NCBI GenBank assembly: GCA_031286585.1
Contig: JAITUC010000021.1
Coordinates: 114,728 to 178,727, forward strand
Length of the DNA stretch: 64,000 bases
From: Delftia acidovorans
GTDB taxonomy: Bacteria; Pseudomonadota; Gammaproteobacteria; Burkholderiales; Burkholderiaceae_C
Direction: 5' to 3'
Part shown: piece by piece, positions 40,657 through 49,025 of the stretch
Numbering within the stretch: the stretch's first letter is position 1
Layout of the letters: every line of letters starts with the position of its first letter
The notes under the pieces: generated by a model
Told to the model about the DNA's origin: nothing
The model's database searches: none
What the model saw: only the letters and a program-made list of their open reading frames with translations
Position numbers and translations under genes: made by a program

Positions 40657-41979
40657 TCAGTCCAGCCGGATCGACGGGCGCAGGCGCGAATTCATCAAAT
40701 CGATCAGCCACAGCAGTCCGCCGCGCCAAAAGCCGTAGATCCGTGCCTGGTGCGAGCGGTACAGCATGATGTGGCTCAGCATGGCCATGCGCCCGCGGAT
40801 CATGCCGCCGTTGAACAGGCCGAATTTGCCCAGCGACCCATAGGCGTCGTAGTGGGCCAGCGACACCAGGGCGCCAAAGTCGCGGTAGGCAAAGCCTTCG
40901 GGGCGGAAACCCGGCTCCTGCAGCAGGCGCGGCAGCGTCTCCACCAGATAGCGGGCCTGCTGGTGCGCCACCTGGGCGGTGGGCGGCAGCGGCACGCTGA
41001 CGCCGGGCAGGGTGAAGCTGGCGCAATCCCCCACGGCGTAGACATGGGAGTCGCTGGTCTGCAACTGGCCGTTCACCTTGAGCTGGTTGCCTTGCGTGGT
41101 CTCCAGTCCCAGCTGCGCCAGGAAGGCCGGAGCCTTCACGCCCGCTGCCCAGACGCGCAGGCCTGCGGGGACGAACTCGCCGCTGGCCAGCACAAAGCCG
41201 TCTTCGCGGGCCGACTGCACGCGGCCGTTGACGATCACCGAAACGCCCAGGGCCTGCAGCCGCAGGCGCGTGGCTTCGGAGATCTCTTCAGGAAAACCGG
41301 GCAGCAGGCGCGGCCCTGCCTCGATCAGCACGATGCCGAAGCGCGCGGCCTCGCCCAGCGCGCCGTAGGCCCGGGCGCTCTCGGCCAGTTGCACCAGCTC
41401 GGCCGCCAGCTCCACGCCCGTGGCGCCGCCGCCCACGATGGCCACGCGCAACTGCTCGCCGCTGGTCATGCAGCGCACCATGCGCAGGCGGATCTCGCTG
41501 TTGAAGGCATCGGCCTTGCGGCGCGAGTCGATCATGAAGCAGTGCTCATCCACGCCCGGCGTGCCGAAATCGTTGGCGCCGCTGCCCACGGCGATCACCA
41601 GCCGGTCATAGGCAATGCGCCGGCCCGGCACGATCTCGCGGCCATCGGGCGCCTCGATGGGGGCCAGCAGCACCTCGCGGGCCTCGCGGTCCAGGCCGCA
41701 CATCTCTCCGGGCTGGTAGGCAAAGCTGGCGTCGCTGGCCTGGGCCAGGTAGGTGGTCTGCTGCTGGGCCAGGTCGCGCGTGCCGGCCGCAATGGTGTGC
41801 AGCATGGGCTTCCAGACATGGGCCGAATCGCTGTCCACCAGGGTCACCGAGCCGATGGCCTGCGTGCGCCCCTTGCCCAGCGCCGTGGCAATCTCCAGCC
41901 CCGCCACGCCACCGCCCACGACGACGATGCGCGCCCCGCCCGATCCCGTTGCCGAACCCGCTTCTTGTTCCTTGCCCAT
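40657..41979 (-). CDS. Type II NADH dehydrogenase-like FAD oxidoreductase
   Basis: A 440-residue two-dinucleotide-binding flavoprotein. It has an FAD motif VVVGGGVAGLEIATALG near the N-terminus and an NAD(P) motif VAIVGGGATGVELAAEL near 190, the second FAD contact VYAVGDCASF and a C-terminal amphipathic/hydrophobic segment that may hold it to the membrane. NDH-2 enzymes pass electrons from NADH to quinone without pumping protons. The start is ATG 41979 with GGGAG upstream; an apparent extension to 42186 has no protein character. It converges with the PLD gene. Confidence 0.9.
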   Translation of the reverse strand: MGKEQEAGSATGSGGARIVVVGGGVAGLEIATALGKGRTQAIGSVTLVDSDSAHVWKPMLHTIAAGTRDLAQQQTTYLAQASDASFAYQPGEMCGLDREAREVLLAPIEAPDGREIVPGRRIAYDRLVIAVGSGANDFGTPGVDEHCFMIDSRRKADAFNSEIRLRMVRCMTSGEQLRVAIVGGGATGVELAAELVQLAESARAYGALGEAARFGIVLIEAGPRLLPGFPEEISEATRLRLQALGVSVIVNGRVQSAREDGFVLASGEFVPAGLRVWAAGVKAPAFLAQLGLETTQGNQLKVNGQLQTSDSHVYAVGDCASFTLPGVSVPLPPTAQVAHQQARYLVETLPRLLQEPGFRPEGFAYRDFGALVSLAHYDAYGSLGKFGLFNGGMIRGRMAMLSHIMLYRSHQARIYGFWRGGLLWLIDLMNSRLRPSIRLD

Positions 41980-42376
41980 TGCTGCTCCCTGCCGGAAGGC
42001 CCGGCCGGCCGCACCATGCGCCGGCTTGCAGGCCATTCGCTTCCAGACAGTCTTGATTCTTGTCAGTTTGGGTAGCAGGCGACTTGCTAGGGGTAAGTCC
42101 CAGATCTGCAACAGATATCTGATAGAAGACCGACGATCGCGCAAGGCCCGGTCTTGTACAGGACCGCGCTGCAGGAAAACCATCATCCCTGCCGGATGGC
42201 CAGCCGGAACTGATCATTGCGCTATCAACACAAGAGCATCCGCGGGATCTGTCGCGCAGCCTTGCCGACGATATGACGGCCTGCATCTGCAGGCCTGCAC
42301 GAATGCCCCGCCGCCGAGCCCGCGATTTGCGATTGTCAATATACGAAACGTATATTCCCCGTATGATCGCCACCCC
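41980..42376. other. Intergenic region between NDH-2 and ParD-like genes
   Basis: About 400 bases with no gene that I can support. It contains a perfect 16-bp palindrome GCCTGCA-TC-TGCAGGC at 42279-42294, and, at its right end, the AT-rich promoter/operator of the ParD-like gene (42327-42356). Divergent promoters must both lie here. Confidence 0.6.
42327..42356 (+). promoter_or_regulatory. Promoter with 19-bp palindromic operator for the ParD-like/MAP operon
   Basis: A -35-like TTGCGA (42327-42332), 18-base spacer and -10 TATATT (42351-42356). A perfect palindrome AATATACG-AAA-CGTATATT covers 42338-42356 and overlaps the -10 box, so a bound dimer would block polymerase. The dyad is AT-rich in a high-GC setting. 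It lies 20 bases before the ParD-like ATG. ParD-type antitoxins autoregulate through such sites; this is inference here. Confidence 0.65.
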
Positions 42377-42670
42377 ATGGGAATCGTCAAAATATCCGAC
42401 CAATTGCACGACCAGATCCGCCTGTCCAGCGCGGCCCTGGGTCGATCCATCAACGCCCAGGCCGAGCATTGGCTGCGTGTCGGCCAGTTGGCCGAACACC
42501 ATCCCCATCTCGACTACGCAGGCATCTGCGCCCTGCTGCTGCAAGAGGCCGCGGCCACGCTGAAGCTGGACGAGCCCGAGGCGGCGCCAGCCCCCACCGC
42601 CACAGCGACCACCCCCCATACGGCAGCGCGCCGCCCGCGCCCCGTGCGCCTGTCGGGAGGCCTGCAATGA
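42377..42670 (+). CDS. ParD-like antitoxin family protein
   Basis: A 97-residue protein resembling the ParD-like family (MGIVKISDQLHDQIRLSSAALGRSINAQAEHWLRVGQLAE), with a ribbon-helix-helix-like N-terminus that suggests DNA binding and an Ala/Pro/Thr-rich tail ending in basic residues. The usual toxin (ParE) is not present next to it. Instead it overlaps the start of a methionine aminopeptidase gene by four bases (ATGA), so the two are translated together. No Shine-Dalgarno sequence is evident before its ATG. Confidence 0.75.
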   Translation: MGIVKISDQLHDQIRLSSAALGRSINAQAEHWLRVGQLAEHHPHLDYAGICALLLQEAAATLKLDEPEAAPAPTATATTPHTAARRPRPVRLSGGLQ

Positions 42671-43473
42671 GGGGCGCCAAGCTGCGCAGCGTCCCGCTGC
42701 ACGATGCCCTCGATATCGGGCAGTCACGCAAGGCCGGTGGACTGGCCGCGCGTGTACTGCAGATGCTGGTGCCCCATGTGCAGCCAGGCGTCAGCACCGA
42801 GCACCTGGACAGGCTCTGCCATGACTTCATCGTCGATGAACTGCGCTGCGTGCCCACCAACGTGGGCTACCACGGCTTTCCGAAGACGGTCTGCACCTCG
42901 CCCAACCACGTGGTCTGCCACGGCATCCCCGACGCCCGGCAGATCCTGCGCGAGGGCGACATCCTCAATGTCGATGTGGCCGTGACCACGCCCGAGGGCT
43001 GGATCGGCGACACCAGCCGCATGTACTACGTGGGCCAGCCCTCCAACCAGGCGCGCCGCCTGGTGGAGACCACCTACGAGGCCCTGCTGGCCGGCATCCG
43101 CGCCGTGCGCCCCGGCGCCACGCTGGGCGACATCGGCCATGCCATCCAGACCGTGGCCCAGCGCGAGCGCTTCAGCGTGGTGCGCGAGTACTGCGGCCAC
43201 GGCATCGGCAAGGTCTACCACGACGACCCCCAGGTACTGCACTACGGCCAGCCCGGCCAGGGCATGGTGCTGGAGGCCGGCATGATCTTCACCATCGAGC
43301 CCATGCTCAACGCCGGCAAGGCGGCCACGCGCGAACTGGCCGACGGCTGGACGGTGATCACCAACGACAAGTCGCTGTCCGCCCAGTGGGAGCACATGGT
43401 GGTGGTGACCGACACGGGCTTCGACGTGCTCACGCGCTGGCCCGAGGGCACGGGCAGCTACGCGGCCATCTGA
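42667..43473 (+). CDS. map: Methionine aminopeptidase type I
   Basis: Removes N-terminal Met from new proteins. The 268-residue protein has all the metal ligands: Asp in NVDVAV and in GDTSRMYY, His in REYCGHGIGK, Glu in FTIEPML and Glu in WEHMVVV, plus the HVVCHGIPD His that contacts substrate. It is coupled to the ParD-like gene and not to the rpsB/tsf region where the main map copy usually sits, so it is probably a second MAP. Whether another map exists is outside the window. Confidence 0.95.
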   Translation: MRGAKLRSVPLHDALDIGQSRKAGGLAARVLQMLVPHVQPGVSTEHLDRLCHDFIVDELRCVPTNVGYHGFPKTVCTSPNHVVCHGIPDARQILREGDILNVDVAVTTPEGWIGDTSRMYYVGQPSNQARRLVETTYEALLAGIRAVRPGATLGDIGHAIQTVAQRERFSVVREYCGHGIGKVYHDDPQVLHYGQPGQGMVLEAGMIFTIEPMLNAGKAATRELADGWTVITNDKSLSAQWEHMVVVTDTGFDVLTRWPEGTGSYAAI

Positions 43474-43475
43474 GC

Positions 43476-43811
43476 ATGGCGTCCAACTACCTGTACCTGG
43501 GCCTGGCCATCGTCGCCGAGGTGGCGGCCACCTCCTGCCTCAAGCAGTCCGAAGGCTTCACGCGGCTGTGGCCCAGCGTGGTCACGGTCCTGGGCTACGC
43601 GCTGGCCTTCTACTTCCTGTCGCTGACGCTGCGCACCGTGCCCACGGGCGTGGCCTATGCGATCTGGTCGGGCGCAGGCATCGTGCTGATCTCCCTGGTC
43701 GGATGGCTCTGGCAGGGCCAGACGCTGGACCTGCCCGCGCTGGCGGGCATGGGCCTGATCGTCGCGGGCGTGCTGGTCATCCAGCTGTTTTCCAAGACGG
43801 CCGGACACTGA
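43476..43811 (+). CDS. Small multidrug resistance (SMR) transporter
   Basis: A 111-residue inner-membrane protein with four predicted helices and the SMR hallmark Glu near residue 15 (LAIVAEVAATSCLK). Residues GVAYAIWSGAGIV in helix 3 match EmrE/SugE. It likely exports cationic compounds or guanidinium by proton exchange; which of the two subtypes is uncertain. The start is two bases after the map stop, so it may be co-transcribed with it. Confidence 0.93.
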   Translation: MASNYLYLGLAIVAEVAATSCLKQSEGFTRLWPSVVTVLGYALAFYFLSLTLRTVPTGVAYAIWSGAGIVLISLVGWLWQGQTLDLPALAGMGLIVAGVLVIQLFSKTAGH

Positions 43812-43838
43812 GCCACTGCCCGCGCTGCGGCCCAGCCA

Positions 43839-45485
43839 TCAGCCCGTGATGGCCTGGACCGATCCGGCCTGCCGGCGCAGCTCGAACTTCTGGATCTTGC
43901 CCGTGCTGGTCTTGGGCAGCTCGCCAAAGACCACGGCGCGCGGCACCTTGTAGCCGGCCAGGTGCTTCTTGCAGTGGGCCACGATGTCCTCTGCCGTGGT
44001 CTGGGCACCGGCCTTCAGCTCGATGAAGGCGCAGGGCGTCTCACCCCACTTGGGATCGGGCTTGGCCACCACGGCGGCGGCCAGCACGGCCGGGTGGCGG
44101 TAGAGCACGTCCTCGACCTCGATGGACGAGATGTTCTCCCCGCCCGAGATGATGATGTCCTTGCTGCGGTCCTTGATCTGTATATAGCCGTCCGGATGCT
44201 GCACGGCCAGATCGCCCGTGTGGAACCAGCCGCCGCGGAAGGCCTCGTCCGTGGCCTGCGGGTTCTTCAGGTAGCCCTTCATGGCGATGTTGCCCTGGAA
44301 CATGATCTCGCCCATGGTCTGGCCGTCATGGGGCACGGGTTCCATGGTCTCGGGATCGAGCACGCTGGCCGAGCGCTGCAGGTGGTAGCGCACGCCCTGG
44401 CGGGAATTCAGGCGCGCGCGCTCGCCGATCTCCAGCGCCTCCCAGGCCGCGTGCCTGGCACAGACCGTGGCCGGGCCGTAGACCTCGGTCAGGCCGTAGA
44501 CATGGGTGATGTCGAAGCCCAGCTGCTCCATGCCCTCGATCATCGAGGCCGGCGGCGCCGCGCCCGCCACCATGGCCTTGACCCCGGCGGGCACGCCCTC
44601 CTTCATGGCGGCCGGCGCGTTGACCAGCAGGCCATGCACGATGGGCGCGCCGCAGTAATGCGTGACGCCATGGTGGCGAATGGCATCGAAGATGGCCTGG
44701 GCCTCCACCCGGCGCAGGCAGACGTTGACGCCGGCGCGCGCCGCCACCGTCCAGGGGAAGCACCAGCCGTTGCAATGGAACATGGGCAGGGTCCACAGAT
44801 AGACGGCGTGCTTGGGCATGTCCCACTCCAGCACATTGCTGATGGCATTGATGGCCGCGCCCCGGTGGTGGTAGACCACGCCCTTGGGATTGCCCGTGGT
44901 GCCGCTGGTGTAGTTCAGCGCAATGGCGTCCCACTCGTCGGCGGGCAGCTGCCAGTCGAAACCGGCATCGCCACCGGCCACGAAGTCGTCGTAGTCCAGG
45001 CTGCCCACCTGCTCGGCGGCCGGGCCGTAGAGCGCGTCTTCGACCTGGATCACCAGCAGCGGCGCGCTGCGCTGGCGCAGCTTCAGCGCCCTGGCCACCA
45101 CGCCCGTGAACTCCGGGTCCACGATCAGCACCTTGGCCTCGCCGTGGTCCAGCATGAAGGCAATGGTTTCCGCATCCAGCCGCGTATTCAGCGCATTGAG
45201 CACGGCGCCGGCCATGGGCACGCCGAAATGCGCCTCCACCATGGGCGGCGTATTGGGCAGCATCACGGCCACGGTGTCGTTCTTGCCCACGCCCGCCTTG
45301 TGCAGGCTGCTGGCCAGCTGGCGGCAGCGCGCATAGGTCTCGCCCCAGTTGCGGCGCAGCGTGCCGTGGACCACGGCCAGCCGCTCGGGATAGACCTCGG
45401 CCGTGCGGGCGATGAAGCTCAAGGGGCTGAGCGGCGCATGGTTGGCGCTGTTGCGCTCCAGATGCTGGTCGTAAATGCTGGTCAT
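43839..45485 (-). CDS. Acyl-CoA synthetase (AMP-binding, medium/long chain)
   Basis: A 548-residue ANL-superfamily enzyme that activates a carboxylic acid with ATP to the CoA ester. It has the P-loop YTSGTTGNPKG near 188-198, the A5 motif YGLTEVYGPATVC, the hinge GWFHTGDLA and the catalytic Lys in KTSTGKIQKFELR near the end. Family members act on fatty acids or short aryl acids; chain length is not certain. The start is ATG 45485 (MTSIYDQH). Two inverted repeats lie upstream at 45640-45657 and 45758-45782. Confidence 0.93.
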   Translation of the reverse strand: MTSIYDQHLERNSANHAPLSPLSFIARTAEVYPERLAVVHGTLRRNWGETYARCRQLASSLHKAGVGKNDTVAVMLPNTPPMVEAHFGVPMAGAVLNALNTRLDAETIAFMLDHGEAKVLIVDPEFTGVVARALKLRQRSAPLLVIQVEDALYGPAAEQVGSLDYDDFVAGGDAGFDWQLPADEWDAIALNYTSGTTGNPKGVVYHHRGAAINAISNVLEWDMPKHAVYLWTLPMFHCNGWCFPWTVAARAGVNVCLRRVEAQAIFDAIRHHGVTHYCGAPIVHGLLVNAPAAMKEGVPAGVKAMVAGAAPPASMIEGMEQLGFDITHVYGLTEVYGPATVCARHAAWEALEIGERARLNSRQGVRYHLQRSASVLDPETMEPVPHDGQTMGEIMFQGNIAMKGYLKNPQATDEAFRGGWFHTGDLAVQHPDGYIQIKDRSKDIIISGGENISSIEVEDVLYRHPAVLAAAVVAKPDPKWGETPCAFIELKAGAQTTAEDIVAHCKKHLAGYKVPRAVVFGELPKTSTGKIQKFELRRQAGSVQAITG

Positions 45486-45639
45486 CCTGGTCTCCGGTTC
45501 GCTGGGTTTTCTGGTGTGATGCCGGCCTGCCACCGCAGACTGGCGAAACCTGAAGATATAGCAAGACAGGCTTACACAAGCTTGATGCGCATCCACCCGC
45601 CTCGCCACCGCGCATGCCCGGATAACCAAAGCGTGATGC

Positions 45640-45657
45640 ATGGTCTTTGAAGACCAT
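45640..45657. promoter_or_regulatory. 18-bp palindrome, operator candidate
   Basis: ATGGTCTT-TG-AAGACCAT: two perfect 8-base arms with a 2-base centre, 155 bases upstream of the acyl-CoA synthetase start. The short centre suits a protein dimer rather than an RNA hairpin. It contains TGGTC/GACCA half-sites as used by GntR/FadR-type regulators, but with wider spacing. Confidence 0.5.
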
Positions 45658-45757
45658 CACAACTTTCAGAATTCCATGAAAACCAGAAATACCTATGCAG
45701 AACAGTCACTTGACCTTGCCATGAAGGCCCGCCCGGCTGTCCCGAAGGTGACTGCAT

Positions 45758-45782
45758 TGATGTAGTCCTCTATAAGACATCA
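45758..45782. promoter_or_regulatory. Inverted repeat, operator candidate
   Basis: TGATGT and ACATCA arms separated by 13 bases with additional GTC/GAC symmetry inside. It is about 270 bases before the acyl-CoA synthetase start and about 40 bases before the small-RNA candidate; it could regulate either. Confidence 0.35.
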
Positions 45783-45822
45783 TTTATCAGATGACTCGGT
45801 CCCGGAGGCCCGGCTTCACTCT

Positions 45823-45952
45823 TAGAATCGCCGCTTGGATTCGCTGGGCAGCACGGCTGCAAGCGCATCAGGAGTTCCTACAGGAGTCGCCTGGCAACGC
45901 TCCAGGCATCGTTGGAGACGAGCCTGCACCCCACCGGTGCAGGCTTTTTTTT
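45823..45952 (+). ncRNA. Candidate small RNA with intrinsic terminator
   Basis: Plus-strand stretch with no coding sequence, beginning near a -10-like TAGAAT (45823-45828), which would itself lie upstream of the transcript start. It contains successive hairpins: GAATC/GATTC (45825-45842), GCAGC-ACG-GCTGC (45848-45860), GCCTGG/CCAGGC (45889-45907), and ends in the strong terminator at 45922-45952. No plus-strand gene lies nearby to need this terminator; the nearest ends 2.1 kb upstream. The -35 box is poor, and I do not recognise an RNA family. Hfq is encoded in the window. Confidence 0.4.
45922..45952 (+). terminator. Strong intrinsic terminator on the plus strand
   Basis: Nine-bp stem GCCTGCACC / GGTGCAGGC with a short loop, followed by eight T (45945-45952). 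Orientation is plus only: on the minus strand the A-run precedes the stem. It lies just past the 3' end of the minus-strand gene that ends at 45956. Confidence 0.85.
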
Positions 45953-45955
45953 GCT

Positions 45956-47428
45956 TCAGCGCAGGCTCAGGGACTGGCGCTTCCAGGCCGGGTCCTGCCA
46001 GCGCTGGAACAGCGGCAGGGCCGATACATCGCCGGTCACGCGCTCGGTGGCCAGCCCGTCCAGCCGCACCACTTCGAAGCTCTTGCGGTAGCGGCCCTGG
46101 CCACGGGCCTCGCGCGCCACCAGCATCAGCTGGCCGCCAGGCACCCAGCCCGCCCATTCGGCCACGCCGGTCTCCGGGGCGGTGGCGGCCGGGGGCAGCA
46201 CGTCGACCAGCCAGCCGCCTTCGGTCTTGCGCAGCACCCACAGTTCGCGCCAGCCTTCCAGCGGCTGCACGGCCAGGGCCACGGCCGTGCCCTCGCGGTT
46301 GGTGCTGGCCGATGCAGCCCACACCACGCCATAGGTGCAGCGGCGCAGCAGCGGGGCCTTGGCGCCGTGCTGGGCGTCCACCAGCAGCACGCAGGTTTCG
46401 CCGGGAGCACCGGGCTCGGTCAGCAGCGTCGGGCGGGCGCCGGCAGCAGGAGCCGCAGCAGCAACAGGCGACAGCGCCCAGCGCACGGCGCTCACCCGCA
46501 TGGCCGCGTCGTTGTAGGCGCTCTGGTCTTCATCGGGCAGGTCGGACTTGCCGACGCCCGTGAACTCAGCCAGCGCCCGGGCGGCCGATGCGGCCACGGC
46601 AGGGTCGGCCATATTCTTTCGCGCCTGCTGGAAGGCCAGCGCCGCCCACACGCTGGCGCGGCGCATCTGCACGCGGCCGCGCAGGTAGGGCGGCAGGCCG
46701 GTCACCTCCACGCGCTCCAGCACATCGGCCTGCCAGGCATGCATGCGGGCGCGCTCATGGGCCGGCAGATCGGGGTCCACGCATTCGGGCCGTGTCAGCG
46801 CCAGGGCGGCGCGGGCGCGCTGCGGCGCGTCGGCGGCAGGCATGGCCAGCACGCGGCGGAAGAATTCGCCCTCATAGCAGACCTGCATGCGGCCTTCGAC
46901 CTCATAGGTCGCAAAGCGCAGGCCGTAGCCGTTGGCCACGTCCAGGTGGGCCGACAGCGTGGCGCCCGAGGCCTTGCCGGGCGCAGCGGCGGAGGCGCGC
47001 CGCGCCAGCCGGTCGGCAAAGCCGCCCAGTGCGTCGAAGGCCTGCGCGCCTTCGGCGCCGGCCAGGGTCTTGGCAGGCGCCGCCTGCAGGTAGGCGGCCG
47101 CAAGGCCGATGCCCAGCGCCTCGGCACCGGGCGTGTCCTGCACGAAGCGCAGCACGGCCAGCAAGGCGGGGGCATCGGCCTCGGTCATGGCCACGCGGCG
47201 CACATCGCCGGCGCGGATGAAGCCGCCGCGCTCGCGCTTGTGGTCCCAGACCTGGAGGTAGTCCAGGCGTTCGCCCCTGACCTCCAGCACCTCGCCCTGC
47301 CACAGGCTGGCCTGCTGCTGGGCGCCATCGCGCGGCGCGGCGCGCAGGCTGGCCTGGTCCTGCACCACGATGGCGCTGCCCATGCCGGTGGCCAGCGCTG
47401 CGGCGGCCAAGGTCGATACGGTCAGCAT
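45956..47428 (-). CDS. SH3-like secreted protein of unknown function
   Basis: A 490-residue protein not assigned to a known family. It has an N-terminal signal or anchor ([15 protein letters not shown]), then an SH3b-like segment (about 22-76: [32 protein letters not shown]), then a largely helical Ala-rich middle with two possible disulfide Cys and a beta-rich C-terminal third. No catalytic motif is visible. The start is three bases after the stop of the SPFH gene, so the two are translated from one mRNA and probably work together in the envelope. Confidence 0.8.
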   Translation of the reverse strand: MLTVSTLAAAALATGMGSAIVVQDQASLRAAPRDGAQQQASLWQGEVLEVRGERLDYLQVWDHKRERGGFIRAGDVRRVAMTEADAPALLAVLRFVQDTPGAEALGIGLAAAYLQAAPAKTLAGAEGAQAFDALGGFADRLARRASAAAPGKASGATLSAHLDVANGYGLRFATYEVEGRMQVCYEGEFFRRVLAMPAADAPQRARAALALTRPECVDPDLPAHERARMHAWQADVLERVEVTGLPPYLRGRVQMRRASVWAALAFQQARKNMADPAVAASAARALAEFTGVGKSDLPDEDQSAYNDAAMRVSAVRWALSPVAAAAPAAGARPTLLTEPGAPGETCVLLVDAQHGAKAPLLRRCTYGVVWAASASTNREGTAVALAVQPLEGWRELWVLRKTEGGWLVDVLPPAATAPETGVAEWAGWVPGGQLMLVAREARGQGRYRKSFEVVRLDGLATERVTGDVSALPLFQRWQDPAWKRQSLSLR

Positions 47429-47431
47429 GGC

Positions 47432-48769
47432 TTATTGCTCCTGAACGGCAGCGTTGGCATCTTCGGCCGCCACGGAGGCTGCGCCGGCCTGTGCATTGCG
47501 GCTGCCGCCCAGCAGGGCCGCGCCGATGAAGTCGCCATTGGCCGGCGGGGGCGCGATGATGACCTGGATCTTGTCCGAGAGCTTGTCGGCCAGCGTCTTC
47601 TGGATCAGCAGCGGGTAGCGCGTGACCAGGGTGCCTTCGCGCGCCATCTGCTCGGCGTTCACCTTGCCCAGGCGGTCCATGCGGAAGGCCTCGGCCTCGG
47701 CCAGCTTCTGGCGCGCATCGGCTTCGCCATTGGCCTCGATGCGGCGGGCCTGGGCGCTGCCCTCGGCGGCTTTCACGCGGGCCACGCGCTCGGCCTCGGC
47801 CTCCAGCTGGCGCTGCTCGATCTGGCGCTGCTTGAATGGCAGCACATGCTTCATGGCCTCTTCCTGGGCACGCGCCGCGATCACCTGCTCGCGTGCGGCG
47901 GCTTCGGCGGCCACTTCGCGGCGCACCTTGTCGGCATTGGCATCCAGTTCGGTTTCCTTGACGCGCTTGTCCTTGAGTTCCAGCGTGTAGCGCATCTTCT
48001 CCGAGGCCAGTTCCTCGGCCAGCAGGCTGTCCATGCCGCGACGGTACTCGGCGGGCAGGTCCACCTTGCCGATCTGGATGCTGCGCAGCGTGACGCCGTC
48101 GGCCGCCAGGCGCGTGCGCAGTTCGGTCTCCATGATCTGGGCGATCTCGGCACGCTTGGTCGAGAAGATTTCGCGCACGGTGTAGCGCGCAAACACCTTG
48201 TAGACCAGGCCCTGCACGGCGGGCTCCACGATGTCGCCGCCTATGTCCTGAGGCAGGTTGCCGGCCTTGACGGCGGGCGATGCGGGATCGAGCGCATAGC
48301 GCACGTTCAGGTCCAGACCCAGGGACAGGCCCTCGACCGACTGCAGGGGTGCGCTGCCATTGGCCTGGCGCATGGCCTCCGGGCGGTAGCTCTGGTCGCG
48401 CAGCGAGAACACGCGCACCGTGTGCAGGCCCGGCACCACCCACACGCTGCCATCGCGCCACAGGCTGACCGAGCCCGTGAACTGGTTCAGGCGCACGCCC
48501 AGCGTGCCCTGCTCCAGGTGCTGCACGGGCGGGTGGCTCACCACCGCCAGGCCTGCGGCCACCACCACGGCGCCGGCCGCCATCCAGCGCGCGGTGCGCG
48601 CCGTGGGCAGCAGCACGGCCCAGTCCACGGGCTGGCGGCGGGGCGCATTGCCCGGCAGCGTGCCGGCATCGGCTGCGGGATCGGAGGACCCGGCAGGGCC
48701 GGCTCCGTCCAGGCGGGCGGACTTGCGGCCCGTCAGGGCCTGCATGATGCGGTTCCAGGTGGCTTTCAT
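47432..48769 (-). CDS. SPFH/prohibitin-family membrane protein
   Basis: A 445-residue stomatin/prohibitin homologue. A Pro/Ala-rich N-terminus is followed by one membrane helix (about 62-78), the SPFH domain (about 95-255: VRLNQFTGSVSLWRDGSVWVVPG, REIFSTKRAEIAQIMETELRTRL) and a long coiled coil rich in Glu/Ala/Arg (about 260-375). Proteins of this class form membrane ring scaffolds. It differs from HflK/HflC, which are also in the window at 13-16 kb. It is divergent from the response regulator gene and coupled to the SH3-like gene. Confidence 0.88.
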   Translation of the reverse strand: MKATWNRIMQALTGRKSARLDGAGPAGSSDPAADAGTLPGNAPRRQPVDWAVLLPTARTARWMAAGAVVVAAGLAVVSHPPVQHLEQGTLGVRLNQFTGSVSLWRDGSVWVVPGLHTVRVFSLRDQSYRPEAMRQANGSAPLQSVEGLSLGLDLNVRYALDPASPAVKAGNLPQDIGGDIVEPAVQGLVYKVFARYTVREIFSTKRAEIAQIMETELRTRLAADGVTLRSIQIGKVDLPAEYRRGMDSLLAEELASEKMRYTLELKDKRVKETELDANADKVRREVAAEAAAREQVIAARAQEEAMKHVLPFKQRQIEQRQLEAEAERVARVKAAEGSAQARRIEANGEADARQKLAEAEAFRMDRLGKVNAEQMAREGTLVTRYPLLIQKTLADKLSDKIQVIIAPPPANGDFIGAALLGGSRNAQAGAASVAAEDANAAVQEQ

Positions 48770-49025
48770 GGTGTTCTCTCTCTCGGCTGTGATTCGCTGT
48801 TGTTGGCTGTTTCTGAGGCACCACCAGGGGGTGGCTCATTGAGGACCGATTGTTCGGATCTCCCCCGGAAGCAACAACGCGGCGCGCGGCCCAATGCGTT
48901 CACGGCGCCAGCGCAAACGCTCCGGCCCCGGAAGAAAAACTCACACCCGGGCGGACACGGGGCCGAGATAATCCCGCGAACACCGCCACGGCGGCCTCCC
49001 CCCGACCCCACCACTGCACAGCCCC
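48770..49025. promoter_or_regulatory. Divergent promoter region between SPFH and response regulator genes
   Basis: 256 bases with no gene. A GATAAT at 48967-48972 could be the -10 box for the response regulator gene; its -35 is poor. A short stem (CCACC/GGTGG) lies near 48822-48835. Both gene groups must start here, so shared control is likely. Confidence 0.4.

Larger units (their letters stand above)
45486..45822. other. Gene-free region upstream of the acyl-CoA synthetase
   Basis: About 340 bases with no gene that I can support, AT-richer than its surroundings between 45545 and 45800. It holds the two inverted repeats listed separately, and it merges into the structured stretch that ends in a terminator at 45952. 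Confidence 0.6.

Noticed and set aside
42279..42294. 16-bp palindrome GCCTGCA-TC-TGCAGGC as an attachment or recombination site
   Set aside because: No integrase, direct repeats or foreign gene content nearby; kept only as a note in the intergenic entry.
45823..45952. Assignment of the candidate RNA to 6S RNA or tmRNA
   Set aside because: It lacks the long closing stem and central bubble of 6S and has no tRNA-like ends or tag frame of tmRNA.
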